A stretch of 61,095 bases of DNA, from positions 1-61,095 of IMG/VR virus record IMGVR_UViG_3300046005_000771. One strand, given 5' to 3'. Under the pieces are notes generated by a model. It was not told the origin of the DNA, made no database searches, and saw only the letters and a list, made by a program, of their open reading frames with translations. A program made the position numbers and the translations under genes. The DNA comes from a virus. Within the stretch, counting starts at the first letter, position 1, and each line of letters begins with the position of its first letter. Positions 38,957-47,946 of the stretch are shown one piece after another.

Positions 38957-40396
38957 TTAGAATAAACCGGCTCTACTTGCCGCAGCAGCTGTGGTAACAC
39001 CCCCTACTACAGTCCCTAATGCTGACTGTAACGGAGAAGCAGAAGGGGCACTAGCTGAAGTCAGTGTCATTTGTGAAGAAGGAGCGCCTTTGTATATATC
39101 AGACACAAACGCTAGTTGCTGATAGGGCGTCATCGCTTCTTGCAAACGAGTAGCACGAGACGCGTCTAGTTGCGCTTGAGCATTTTGTTGTTCAAGAGCA
39201 CCAATACCTGATAGTAATGACACGTCGGCGGTGTTTAGTTGCTGACCGGCTTGACCTAATGCTGCTTGTTGCATGCCCATGGCGCCCATGCTGCTGCCTA
39301 ACTGACCTAACGTAGAAGCACGTTGAGTATCAACACCTGCTTGTTGTGCTGCTAAGGAGCCAATGCCTTGTCCCGCTTGGCCATATAAAGAAGCTTGTTG
39401 TCCAGCTAGGTTTCCCATAGTAGATGCCCCTGCCTGCCCTAATTGGGCCTGGGAAAGTGCTTGTTGACCATATGTAGTGCCTATATTTCCCAACTGCTGT
39501 CCTGCCTGACCATAGATATTTGCCGCATTGGTACCCAGTGCACCTAGTGCAGTACCCGCAGAAGTAATACCCTGTGACGCTGCCAACTGTCTTTGTTGTT
39601 GCTGCTCTGCACTAGTCATCGCAGCAGTTTGGGCTTGGCCATAATTAGCCGCATAGTCTTGGAAAGTACGCTGAGACATCAGGTCCTGAAGATTACGTTC
39701 CTGTTCTGCACGTTGAACACCTTCTCGTGTTCCACCAAATGCACCTGATTTAACCGCCTGAGCCGCAGTACCCTGTGCCGCTATGTCACTTTGACGACGC
39801 ATTTCAGCCAGAGCCTTGTCTGTTACCTGCGACTGATACGGATTCATAAAGGCCGCTGCTTGTGTTGGATCATATGCACGAGTAGCTTGTTGCAGCCCAG
39901 AAATCCCCTGCTGAACGGCGCTTAACCCCTGCTGTTGAGCTCCTACGCCTGCCCCTACCATTTGGTTGGCCATCCCTGCAGCCTGTCCTAACATCCCTTG
40001 AGAAGGAGCTAAATTAGCCTGTAAATAGTTTCCTGCAATGTTGGCAGCACTTCCTACCCCGCCTGCGGCTTGAATACCTGCCTGAGTTGCATTTTGAGCC
40101 GCGTTAAATTGAGGAGCGACATTCATTCCCCCTACTATACCTGCTCCTTGGGACGCGAGCTGTTGTCCTTGTGTTACGCCCGCAGTACCGGCAGCCATAT
40201 ACGGCTTCCATTGACCAATGCCTTGCCCAGCAAGTGCGGCCGCTTGCCCTTGAGTAGCAGAAAGCTGTGCGGCTTCTACTGCAGGAAGGTTTAAGGGTGT
40301 GCCATAAAGGCCCTGTGCTTTTTGTAATAGTCCAAGTTTATAAGCCTCAATCTCTGGGGCTTCCCTGACTATCTGGGTGCTGATTTCCTCGGCCAT
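38957..40396 (-). CDS. Internal virion protein candidate (Ala/Gly/Gln-rich)
   Basis: 479 residues, over half Ala/Gly/Gln, organised as degenerate short helix repeats (QQAGVDTQRASTLGQLG-like units of about 20-25 residues). A region with YQSQVTDKALAEMRRQSDIA is the most conserved-looking part. Low hydrophobicity but flexible. Such proteins sit next to ejection proteins in many uncultured aquatic phages. Role inferred from context. Confidence 0.6.
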   Translation of the reverse strand: MAEEISTQIVREAPEIEAYKLGLLQKAQGLYGTPLNLPAVEAAQLSATQGQAAALAGQGIGQWKPYMAAGTAGVTQGQQLASQGAGIVGGMNVAPQFNAAQNATQAGIQAAGGVGSAANIAGNYLQANLAPSQGMLGQAAGMANQMVGAGVGAQQQGLSAVQQGISGLQQATRAYDPTQAAAFMNPYQSQVTDKALAEMRRQSDIAAQGTAAQAVKSGAFGGTREGVQRAEQERNLQDLMSQRTFQDYAANYGQAQTAAMTSAEQQQQRQLAASQGITSAGTALGALGTNAANIYGQAGQQLGNIGTTYGQQALSQAQLGQAGASTMGNLAGQQASLYGQAGQGIGSLAAQQAGVDTQRASTLGQLGSSMGAMGMQQAALGQAGQQLNTADVSLLSGIGALEQQNAQAQLDASRATRLQEAMTPYQQLAFVSDIYKGAPSSQMTLTSASAPSASPLQSALGTVVGGVTTAAAASRAGLF

Positions 40397-42406
40397 TTAT
40401 TTCCCCTTCGATTCAAGTTGTTTCATTAGTTTGTACATACGCTTCGCGCCTTTTCTACGTGACCCTTGGCCCATGGCCCGTACTGCTCTGGCCGTAAATA
40501 CAAACTCGCCGTCTGATAGCATTGCTGGAACAGAATCAGAAGTCCCTGTGCCCGGACCGTCAATAGGACCGTTTTTACGAGGGAAGTCTTCTAATGAGGC
40601 AATACCACCGGCAGCTAATCTTGCAGTAGGGTAAGGAGCAGCCGAGCTGCTGTAGATGTTATCGTATGGATTACCTTGGTATGTAGTCGTGTTAGCAAGA
40701 CCTGCAGAATACATATTATTATAGGGATTAGCCGCATAGGTAGTGCTTCCACCACCGTAAGTAAGGCCATAGGTCGACGGATCACGGGCAAGTAAGTCTT
40801 TACCCGTTGTAGTAAATTGATCTATGTTAGACGGAGGTGCAACAGGCTCCGGTTTAAATGCACCACCTAAATAGGCTGCACCTAGACCAACCCCTGCTAT
40901 AGGGCCATAGGTAGACAATAAACCTGGAGAGGCTGCTTTGAATGCTGTCTCATAGGCCGCTGATTGCATCGCTGGAGTAGCAGTAGGAAGTTTAGCCACA
41001 AGATTGTTTACTGCATCCACGCCCGCTTGTTGAGCAGATACAGCACCTCGCTCTGTAATAGCAGAAGGAGAGATAGTATCCCATGCATTAGAGGCCATGT
41101 TCTTGGTGGCATCCCACGCATTAGATGCAGTGTTCATGATTCCACCGCCTCCTGATGTTGCAGGGGCAATGCCCGCAGTAGTATTCGACAAGTTTACACC
41201 TGGTGCACCACTATAGGCTGGTGTGGTAGCAGGGGCTGCCGTTAATATATTGTAATCAATAGGACCGGTAGAAGGAATAGGAGCAGGTGTATATCCACCT
41301 AAGTTTTGTATTCCACCCAGACTAGGAGAAGAAACAGGAGATACCTGTACAGCACCACCTGGTTGTGTGATGTCAAACACGTCTGGTTGGTAAGAAGGGG
41401 CAGGAGCGCCTACCGGGGGGATTGAATCTATAGGAGTAAATCCGCCTTCCACAATAGGAGCAGGAGTTGTCGTAGGAGAGGCCGCAGCGGCTGAAGGGGT
41501 CATTGCATAAGTCACTACCCCTGCCATTGCACCCGCTATTGCACCGCCTTTAATTGCCTGACCTAGTTTTTGGCCCGAAGCAAGATTGACAAGGGTGCTA
41601 CCTGCAAAAGTATTTACACCCATTGCAGTTGCACCTGTAAGTCCCATGCCACCGGCTAAGTTAAACCCAGCAGGACCCATGAAATATACAGCAGCTGCTG
41701 TAAGTATAATTTTACCAATAGGGCTCTTTGCAACCTTCTTCACTACCGCGGCAACTTTTTTAACCACCTTAGCTACCGTCTTCACTACTTTACCAACGGC
41801 TTTTTTAATTTTCTTAAACAAACCAAATTCAGGCAAGCCTGTGTCAGGATTGATGGTGCCACTACCACCGCGACTACGTAATAGACGCATTTCTTCAGGC
41901 GTAATGTGCGCGAGCATTGTATCGCCGCCACGGCCCATGTCAGATAGTTCTTTAGAAATTGTTTTAACATTAATAATGCCACCGTCCGCAAAGGTAGGAA
42001 CGGCTGGTTCTTTGTTAATGTCTAGCTGGTCTAAGGCAAGATTGAATGCTGCAAAATACGCAGGGTCAAACTGGTCTGGAAGTAGTTCCTCTGGAACGCC
42101 TTCTTGAATGAATTCTGCTCGGTCTACTGCATAGGTTTCAGGGTTAGCTAGGATGTTGTCTACCATCAACTGAAGTGCATCAATCACTTCTGGAGGCAGC
42201 TTCATCGCTGCGAGTTCTCTTATGAACTCATCCGTCATCGCAGGATCGGCTTCCGCCATTCCACCCAATATGTCTCGTCCAAATTCACGAGGGCTATTCT
42301 TAGCATAGCTCTCCACTACTGGACTAAATTTAGATGGGTCTATTTGACCCCTCGGCTCTTGTTGCCCTTCAGGCAACGCCATAATTCCTTGCATTTCTTC
42401 TGCCAT
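40397..42406 (-). CDS. Membrane-active internal virion protein candidate
   Basis: 669 residues. About 135-150 carries PTFADGGIINVKT. About 195-230 is a strikingly cationic amphipathic stretch (FKKIKKAVGKVVKTVAKVVK and repeats of VAKVVKK), followed by hydrophobic GKIILTAAAVYFMGPAGFNL and AIAGAMAGVVTYAM. A Pro/Thr/Ala linker follows. The C-terminus (GGIASLEDF, then DSVPAMLSDGEFVFTARAVR) is a widely conserved module in aquatic phage virion proteins. The layout suggests a protein that inserts into the cell envelope during DNA entry. Confidence 0.6.
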   Translation of the reverse strand: MAEEMQGIMALPEGQQEPRGQIDPSKFSPVVESYAKNSPREFGRDILGGMAEADPAMTDEFIRELAAMKLPPEVIDALQLMVDNILANPETYAVDRAEFIQEGVPEELLPDQFDPAYFAAFNLALDQLDINKEPAVPTFADGGIINVKTISKELSDMGRGGDTMLAHITPEEMRLLRSRGGSGTINPDTGLPEFGLFKKIKKAVGKVVKTVAKVVKKVAAVVKKVAKSPIGKIILTAAAVYFMGPAGFNLAGGMGLTGATAMGVNTFAGSTLVNLASGQKLGQAIKGGAIAGAMAGVVTYAMTPSAAAASPTTTPAPIVEGGFTPIDSIPPVGAPAPSYQPDVFDITQPGGAVQVSPVSSPSLGGIQNLGGYTPAPIPSTGPIDYNILTAAPATTPAYSGAPGVNLSNTTAGIAPATSGGGGIMNTASNAWDATKNMASNAWDTISPSAITERGAVSAQQAGVDAVNNLVAKLPTATPAMQSAAYETAFKAASPGLLSTYGPIAGVGLGAAYLGGAFKPEPVAPPSNIDQFTTTGKDLLARDPSTYGLTYGGGSTTYAANPYNNMYSAGLANTTTYQGNPYDNIYSSSAAPYPTARLAAGGIASLEDFPRKNGPIDGPGTGTSDSVPAMLSDGEFVFTARAVRAMGQGSRRKGAKRMYKLMKQLESKGK

Positions 42407-42493
42407 GTTTAACCTTTCCCAAATACATAAATGGCCTCACAGGGCCGCACCTTAGTAAAGAAGGCGAAGATGTTGTAATTATGAGCTATTTTA

Positions 42494-42832
42494 CTAGTTT
42501 CTGTCTACAAGTAAAGCAGAAACAGTTACGTCTAACCCCGTTGCGGATGATGTTATTTTTAATATATCCGTTGATTCCAGTATCAAAGGCCCTGCCACTT
42601 TTCCTGCTAATAGGTCTACATACGAGTTTGTCGCTACCGCTAGGGCCGGGGCAATTGTAGTAGCCCCTGTTCCCAGAGGAGAAAAAGCAGCCGTTACATT
42701 AATAGAACTGCCTGTTGTATTAGCTACAATAATAGAGCGTACAATGGCAGAAGTTGCATCAGGTACCGTCAATAAAGATTCGGTAGTCGCTCCTGTAAAT
42801 ACTTTTTGATACCGCTTATATAAGTTTGCCAT
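42494..42832 (-). CDS. Small virion structural protein
   Basis: 112 residues, Thr/Ala/Ser/Val-rich, beta-type (MANLYKRYQKVFTGATTESL, then SAIVRSIIVANTTGSSINVT). The pattern is known to me from tail- or head-associated proteins of T7-like and aquatic podoviruses. Its ATG overlaps the upstream stop as TAATG. Confidence 0.65.
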   Translation of the reverse strand: MANLYKRYQKVFTGATTESLLTVPDATSAIVRSIIVANTTGSSINVTAAFSPLGTGATTIAPALAVATNSYVDLLAGKVAGPLILESTDILKITSSATGLDVTVSALLVDRN

Positions 42833-43008
42833 TATTTACCAAAAAACCAGGCTAGTGCCTCGGCTTTATCCTCAGTTACGTTAGGGGTGTAATTACTATT
42901 AAGCGTCAACACAATCTGCTCTAAGGACCTTACCAATTGGTTAAACTGAGCCGGACTATAGCCTTCTGTAGCCGCATTGGGAAGACGAACGTTTGTTATC
43001 TTACTCAT
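42832..43008 (-). CDS. Small conserved structural-region protein
   Basis: 58 residues from the ATG at 43008: MSKITNVRLPNAATEGYSPA, then QFNQLVRSLEQIVLTLN and a C-terminal WFFGK. Short proteins with this QFNQLVRxLEQI-LNxxY pattern recur in aquatic podoviruses beside tail genes. One base separates it from the upstream stop, and TAATG couples it to the next gene. Confidence 0.7.
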   Translation of the reverse strand: MSKITNVRLPNAATEGYSPAQFNQLVRSLEQIVLTLNSNYTPNVTEDKAEALAWFFGK

Positions 43009-43009
43009 G

Positions 43010-44872
43010 CTATCTCAACCCATCCGGCACAACATCTACGCGCAACGTACCAAAGCGCCAAGTGCTCCCAAGGTCATCACTTTCCATACGCAATGCTATC
43101 TGTCTACCTCGCGCTCTTGTGTCTACTTTTTGAGTAGTAGGGGTGATCACGTAAGGGTCAAGCGAACTTGGACTTGCAGTAGCCTGTGGGTACGGACGTA
43201 GTAATAACTGCACCGTAATGTCCCCTACCTGGTTTTTAAAGTCAGGAATAAATCGCTTCATGTAGAGCATGTTATCCCCTTCGGAGATATCAAAATACCC
43301 AGACTGAAGGTAGGCGGTAATAGGCAAGCCATCCGCATCTTCCCCTGATTCTTGTTTGTAGAGGTATGAGCGACCTGCTGTTAGACCGTAAATAGTAGGC
43401 GTAACAGCCGTGTTGTCCGTGTTATCGTAACTAGTGGCAAGGGGCTTACCTATTACGCCCGCGTCTACCCAAGCCGTGCGAGCTAGAGAACCTATTGACC
43501 AAGTATTTTCAAGGTAGTTATAGGTCACAAAACGGTCTATGTAGTCGGAGGTAAAGGAACAATAGAACCAAGTTATCTCACTAAACTGGGAGTTAAGGCC
43601 TACATTAATTTTTTGTGCTTGCGAAAAATTAATGTCTTTATAGACATAATCTTGCACAGTACAGGGCAGTTTTTTAACCGTACCGTCAAACACAAAGAAG
43701 CCCTTGATGCACATCCAATAGGCTACACCATTAATGTCAATAGCCGCATGAGGACCTACTACACCACAGTTAGAGCTAAGTTGCTGGAAGCTAAAGGTAT
43801 ACGGGGGACCTACATACTGCATAGCCTGTAGCGAACTGTCCGTAAAGATTAGAATTTGACCACGGGATCTAAGTGCAGAAATAATTCTATTACCATCCGA
43901 TAGGCGTTGGCCCCCGGCCGTGTTGGTTGCCGAGGCTTCCCATGTATTGATGTCCTCTTGATTAGAGAACCGAACAAACATAGGGTCTTGCGTAGAAGGG
44001 TCACCTATGGTCGTCTCTGCTCCAAGTGATACCAGATGCCTGTCAGGAGTAGATACCAGCGAAAACTGGGCCTTGGTCGGCGCACCTGCAATAGCAGTAG
44101 CACGTAGCGCAGGAGAACCTACTGCTGGGACATCCCAAAGGTAGACAGCGCCCCCACACAGTTGACATACTACATCCTCTCCATACGTATCAAACTGCCA
44201 TACGCGAGAATATAAGGTATCACCTGGAACGGAAGAAGCTGGACGGGGTGTTCCCCATGTTCCCATTCCCCATGTCCCTATGCTCCATCCATAGTTCACG
44301 GACGTCACATCATTGCCCACGGCTATTTGAAAGGAAGCATCCGCCAAACCTGCTGTGGCCACAGTTGAAGTAGCGGCAGCAGGAGACACAATAGTGAACG
44401 TGTCCTCTGTAATAGTCTGCACTTCAAACTCATTCGTTAAACTTGCATTTGAAATACCACCGGGATTACCACTTACATCGTATATAGTAACAAAGTCGCC
44501 TATTTCAGCCCCATGGGCCACGGCATTCACGGTAACCGTCGTACTGCCATTGGTTGTACTAAACGTTACGCCTGTTTCAATGCTTCTGATGGGCGTAATA
44601 TCTGTCCAAGTGTCAAGTGCATATACGTATAGTTTACGGGTAGTACCTATTATACTGAAGGTAAGGCCAGTCAAACTATTCCAGTTAAATACCTGGCTGA
44701 CCATTCCAATAAAAGGGGTACTGACGGAATCAAAGGATTTCCATCCACCTATTTTTTCAGGTAGGCCATACCTAAAGCGTACATAGTCACAATCCACCCA
44801 GCCACCTTCAGCACCGTATTCGGTGTTTTGCTTGTCAATGCCGGGGTTAAGTGCTAATCGTACGAGGGCCAT
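43010..44872 (-). CDS. Tail hub / DNA-stabilisation protein, P22 gp10-like
   Basis: 620 residues, beta-rich with Trp/Gly repeats suggesting a beta-propeller. The N-terminus (MALVRLALNPGIDKQNTEYG, then GGWVDCDYVRFRYGLPEKIG) is characteristic of a conserved family in short-tailed phages. An insert at about 95-160 (TTVTVNAVAHGAEIGDFVTI) looks like a small Ig-like ubiquitin-activating-type bead. P22 gp10 plugs the portal after packaging and forms the tail hub; the similarity is by pattern, and the role is inferred. Confidence 0.7.
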   Translation of the reverse strand: MALVRLALNPGIDKQNTEYGAEGGWVDCDYVRFRYGLPEKIGGWKSFDSVSTPFIGMVSQVFNWNSLTGLTFSIIGTTRKLYVYALDTWTDITPIRSIETGVTFSTTNGSTTVTVNAVAHGAEIGDFVTIYDVSGNPGGISNASLTNEFEVQTITEDTFTIVSPAAATSTVATAGLADASFQIAVGNDVTSVNYGWSIGTWGMGTWGTPRPASSVPGDTLYSRVWQFDTYGEDVVCQLCGGAVYLWDVPAVGSPALRATAIAGAPTKAQFSLVSTPDRHLVSLGAETTIGDPSTQDPMFVRFSNQEDINTWEASATNTAGGQRLSDGNRIISALRSRGQILIFTDSSLQAMQYVGPPYTFSFQQLSSNCGVVGPHAAIDINGVAYWMCIKGFFVFDGTVKKLPCTVQDYVYKDINFSQAQKINVGLNSQFSEITWFYCSFTSDYIDRFVTYNYLENTWSIGSLARTAWVDAGVIGKPLATSYDNTDNTAVTPTIYGLTAGRSYLYKQESGEDADGLPITAYLQSGYFDISEGDNMLYMKRFIPDFKNQVGDITVQLLLRPYPQATASPSSLDPYVITPTTQKVDTRARGRQIALRMESDDLGSTWRFGTLRVDVVPDGLR

Positions 44873-44873
44873 A

Positions 44874-45395
44874 TTATTCTTTCCTAAACAGTGCTGCTTC
44901 GTCTTTGCGGCGGTTATCTAGTCCTTTCAAGACCTTACCGCCGGCTTTATTATACTTGAGAAGACTTTGCATAGCCATGATTTTATCCCCGCGCAAAAGC
45001 GCCTGACGGAGGGTTGACCTCTGAAATGTGCCAAGACCAAGATTAAAGCAAAAGCTAAGAATAGCATCGTATTCATTCTGTGAAAGTCGTATAGGTAGAT
45101 AACGGGCAAGCCCTCGTTCAAATCGTGCGACATCCTTAGCCAGTAACTTGTCAACTTCTTCCTCACTCCATCTGCGGTTGTCTTCAGGCTTTAAAGGGTA
45201 CGCTTTACGAGTAGCCATGCCCTCTATGCTTGATGGTATTTTAGCCTGTTCTGGATATAAAACACTACCAACACCAATAGTCCAAAGTTTTGCAGGGCAT
45301 TGATACGGTTTGTACCTAACGCCCTCGTGGTGCTTAAGCATTTTAAATAATTCTTTACTTGCCTTCACGGTGTTTTTCCCATTGACGAGAACCAA
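44874..45395 (-). CDS. Endolysin, GH24 phage lysozyme
   Basis: 173 residues. The catalytic triad follows the E-8-C-5-T variant: KHHEGVRYKPYQCPAKLWTI holds Glu, then Cys after eight residues (in place of T4 Asp20), then Thr after five. RLSQNEYDAILSFCFNLGLG and LDNRRKDEAALF are the usual C-lobe motifs. It cuts peptidoglycan glycan strands at lysis. No signal-anchor is seen, so it needs a holin. It overlaps the holin-like gene by 41 bases. Confidence 0.93.
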   Translation of the reverse strand: MVLVNGKNTVKASKELFKMLKHHEGVRYKPYQCPAKLWTIGVGSVLYPEQAKIPSSIEGMATRKAYPLKPEDNRRWSEEEVDKLLAKDVARFERGLARYLPIRLSQNEYDAILSFCFNLGLGTFQRSTLRQALLRGDKIMAMQSLLKYNKAGGKVLKGLDNRRKDEAALFRKE

Positions 45396-45852
45396 AGTAG
45401 AAGCCGATTATGCTACTTACAATTGCCATTTCATCATCAGAAAATACTAAGCTCATAGCAGTGCCAAACTCTACGCCAGTATATATTGCCCAACCTAGAC
45501 CAACAAGATCTACTATTACAAGCAAGCCCACAAACGTAAAGGCTATTATAGGACGCACCTTAGCATTTAAATCTACTGTGCCTTGTGATGCCTTGTCCAT
45601 CATCTTCATGTCGTGAGCATACAAAGCCTCGCGCTCTTGTGCATAGGTCTGCACTTCAATCTCGTCTAGCTTGATGGCTTCAATCTTTTCTTGTGATGCA
45701 AAGCCAGCGGCAGCCATAGCGGCTTCTCGTTCTGTCTGCAAACGAGCCATAGCCATCTCATGCTTCTGATCGCCCTTCTGTTGAAAGAAGCCTAAGATAC
45801 TTGGTAGTGCTGATGAGCCTATGCCTAATAGGCCTGATATGATAGATAACAT
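45355..45852 (-). CDS. Holin-like three-helix membrane protein
   Basis: 165 residues. An N-terminal hydrophobic helix (MLSIISGLLGIGSSALPSIL) precedes an Ala/Glu/Lys coiled coil, then VRPIIAFTFVGLLVIVDLVG and a C-terminal DDEMAIVSSIIGFYFGSRQW. This matches the 3TM holin family linked to gene transfer agents as I know it. Location beside the lysozyme gene supports a holin role; some homologues are annotated structural. Confidence 0.7.
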   Translation of the reverse strand: MLSIISGLLGIGSSALPSILGFFQQKGDQKHEMAMARLQTEREAAMAAAGFASQEKIEAIKLDEIEVQTYAQEREALYAHDMKMMDKASQGTVDLNAKVRPIIAFTFVGLLVIVDLVGLGWAIYTGVEFGTAMSLVFSDDEMAIVSSIIGFYFGSRQWEKHREGK

Positions 45853-45854
45853 AA

Positions 45855-46325
45855 TTAATTCCCCAGTGGATTTGACGTTGCCCGTTTAAGGGCTTTTAGT
45901 TGTGATTCAATGCCTTCGCGGGTGGCTTTCATCTCTTCCCGCACACCCATTAAAGACGCGGCAGTTTCACGTACATTGCCGTTAGTAATTGCTTTAGCTT
46001 CGTTAGCAGTGCCAATGGCGTTTGATACCTTCTCTTGCATGGACACCAATTGGTTTGATGTTTGCACCATCGAGTCTTTAACTACGTTTACTGAAGCTTG
46101 CTGTGCAGACAACTGCACCTTTAGTGCGTTGACTTCTGCTTTTAACTCGGCATCGTCGTAGGGTTTAGCAGCTTCAATCGCTTCAGTCGCCGCTATAACT
46201 CGGTTGTAGGTCGTTATGCCGACGTAGATTGTTCCACCTATCGGCGCTAATACTCCAAAAAGAACTACTAATAGCGTTTTCGCTGAGTAGTTCGAGTAAG
46301 ATTCCTTGGTTTCCTTTAAGCTCAT
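45855..46325 (-). CDS. Membrane-anchored coiled-coil protein, spanin candidate
   Basis: 156 residues from the ATG at 46325, chosen for GCAGGAG seven bases upstream. One membrane helix (TLLVVLFGVLAPIGGTIYVG) near residue 25, then 100 residues of coiled coil (DDAELKAEVNALKVQLSAQQ). An i-spanin-like topology (cytoplasmic end, membrane span, long periplasmic helix). No lipoprotein partner is obvious. It overlaps the secreted Cys-rich gene by 143 bases. Confidence 0.55.
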   Translation of the reverse strand: MSLKETKESYSNYSAKTLLVVLFGVLAPIGGTIYVGITTYNRVIAATEAIEAAKPYDDAELKAEVNALKVQLSAQQASVNVVKDSMVQTSNQLVSMQEKVSNAIGTANEAKAITNGNVRETAASLMGVREEMKATREGIESQLKALKRATSNPLGN

Positions 46326-47469
46326 ACGGTAACTCCTGCTGGTATGCCAGTGCATCGTTCAATTGAATCTCTTGAATCTGCATAGGCTTGTTTAAAATCT
46401 CTAGGCTCAACACAATCCCAAAGCCTGGCACTAGTTCCTTGCCCTTGGGTGCTTGCGGTGCTGTCGGTGTTTGTGTTGTCTCTTGGGTCGTAGTCGTTGC
46501 AGTGGGCGCAGGGGAAGCTGGTATGCTCGGCATCTCCATTGCTGGTTGCTCTTGTTGCTGTACTACTGTCTCCTGCATCGTTGGTGCTATTGGACTGACT
46601 GGATTCAACGGACTGCTCATGTTCGTTACGTTGGTTGGACTCTTGGTGCAGGTATCCTGAGTCACCATCCAGCTGCTCCACACAGGCTCGCTGTAAGGTG
46701 TCGCGCAACTCGACATCCTGTTTTCCGTTACTGCTCCGATGTAATCTTCCTGACATGCTAAAGTCCTAACCTGCGTTGATACTGAACACGTTGCCGGGTC
46801 TGGTGTGCATGAATTTGACACCGTTGTCCACACGCCTTCCGTTGGTTGTCCATACGGGTCCGAGCAAACGCTTGTCTTGGTTTGCTGTATTGAGCCTGAA
46901 AAGTTTTGTGGACATACTAAGCTTTGGCTTTCAACGGCTGTTTGGCAGGTTGGCGGAGCGGCTTGGCAAGACCTGCTGATTTCAAACCATCCTGAGTCGA
47001 CTGGAGAGCCGTAGGGGTCGGGACAGTTTTGTTCTCTTTTAAACGTGACCGAGCCGATTTGGTTACTCCCACAGGCCTGCCTCTCTTCGGTGACGGCGCT
47101 GTAGGTGCAGCTTGCTTGGTTGGGTGTACAATTGTCAGAAGTAGTTGTCCAAGGGGTAAAACTCTGGCTTTGACACTGATAAGTGCGACTTTGATTGACT
47201 GAACCGCTGTGATTAGGGGCACAAGCAAGACTTTGATATTCAACATGGTCTGTACAGCTAGGCGGTACAGGTTGACCACATTCTGGAATACCTGGGTAAT
47301 ACTGGCAAGCAATTGCTTGGCACTGGGCAAGATCCGTTCCTTGACCAACGTAGAGACTCGAATATACCGGGCCATAACTAGTCCATTGACTTGCTGCACA
47401 ATACGCGTAAACATAGCTACTCCTTATGAGAGTCAGGAAGAGGAGTGATAAGAACGAAGTCTTTACCAT
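46183..47469 (-). CDS. Secreted cysteine-rich four-repeat protein
   Basis: 428 residues from the ATG at 47469 (GAGG six bases upstream). A clean signal peptide (MVKTSFLSLLFLTLI, then RSSYVYA) is followed by a Cys-rich head and four repeats of about 50 residues: C-x9-12-C-x4-GS-V/I-x8-C-x-DPYG-P-x5-W-x6-C (for example SGSIQQTKTSVCSDPYGQ). The pattern recalls thrombospondin type 1-like modules but is not an evident match. A Pro/Thr/Gln linker (TTTTQETTQTPTAPQAP) and a hydrophobic C-terminus follow. It overlaps the upstream gene (53 bases) and the downstream gene (143 bases). Exported, probably disulphide-bonded; possibly envelope or host-surface acting. Confidence 0.7.
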   Translation of the reverse strand: MVKTSFLSLLFLTLIRSSYVYAYCAASQWTSYGPVYSSLYVGQGTDLAQCQAIACQYYPGIPECGQPVPPSCTDHVEYQSLACAPNHSGSVNQSRTYQCQSQSFTPWTTTSDNCTPNQASCTYSAVTEERQACGSNQIGSVTFKREQNCPDPYGSPVDSGWFEISRSCQAAPPTCQTAVESQSLVCPQNFSGSIQQTKTSVCSDPYGQPTEGVWTTVSNSCTPDPATCSVSTQVRTLACQEDYIGAVTENRMSSCATPYSEPVWSSWMVTQDTCTKSPTNVTNMSSPLNPVSPIAPTMQETVVQQQEQPAMEMPSIPASPAPTATTTTQETTQTPTAPQAPKGKELVPGFGIVLSLEILNKPMQIQEIQLNDALAYQQELPYELKGNQGILLELLSENAISSSFWSISADRWNNLRRHNDLQPSYSGD

Positions 47470-47935
47470 AAATCGCCTCAAACCAATCGGGGTGTAAGTC
47501 ATACCACGCCTTTCTTGCTGCATCACCAATAGCGCCGCCTATAGGACAGGGACTGCCCGACATCTCCATAGCGACCCAGTTTTCATGGTTGGCTGCACAA
47601 GCAAGAGATACTGCCGCAACCTTTAGTCCACTATCGCTTAGGAACTTAGCCCAACGTAACTTAACGCAGTTGTTGTCCGTAACCATCGTTCCACCGGCTA
47701 CAGAAAATATCCCACCGTTGACAGCACCACTAATGCCAATGCTGCAAACATCTTGACTGAAAGCTGACATCGAAGGAGCCATAGCAGAGGGGACAGGTTG
47801 ACCCTTATAATTAATTGTTGTTTCGTCCGCATACGCTACTCCTACGGCTAATAGACCGCCGATTAAAAAACCTAGTAGTAAATACCCTAGGCTTTTTATA
47901 TTTGATCGGCAGTGTCTGTGATGAGGTAAATTCAT
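47417..47935 (-). CDS. Exported protein of the lysis region
   Basis: 172 residues. N-terminal basic stretch, hydrophobic helix (LGYLLLGFLIGGLLAVGVAYA) with an AYA-type cleavage site, then a mature part with paired Cys: QDVCSIGISGAVNGG, NNCVKLRWAKFLSDSGLKVA, LACAANHENW, GSPCPIGG. This LKLAK-L-GLKVAAV-C pattern is familiar from exported proteins near lysis genes of aquatic phages; function not known. Confidence 0.7.
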   Translation of the reverse strand: MNLPHHRHCRSNIKSLGYLLLGFLIGGLLAVGVAYADETTINYKGQPVPSAMAPSMSAFSQDVCSIGISGAVNGGIFSVAGGTMVTDNNCVKLRWAKFLSDSGLKVAAVSLACAANHENWVAMEMSGSPCPIGGAIGDAARKAWYDLHPDWFEAIYGKDFVLITPLPDSHKE

Positions 47936-47946
47936 CTACAAGCTTC

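Noticed and set aside
46322-46761. Frames on both strands across the Pro/Thr linker of the Cys-rich gene
   Set aside because: They are shadows of a repetitive linker; the Cys-patterned frame with signal peptide is the coherent one.
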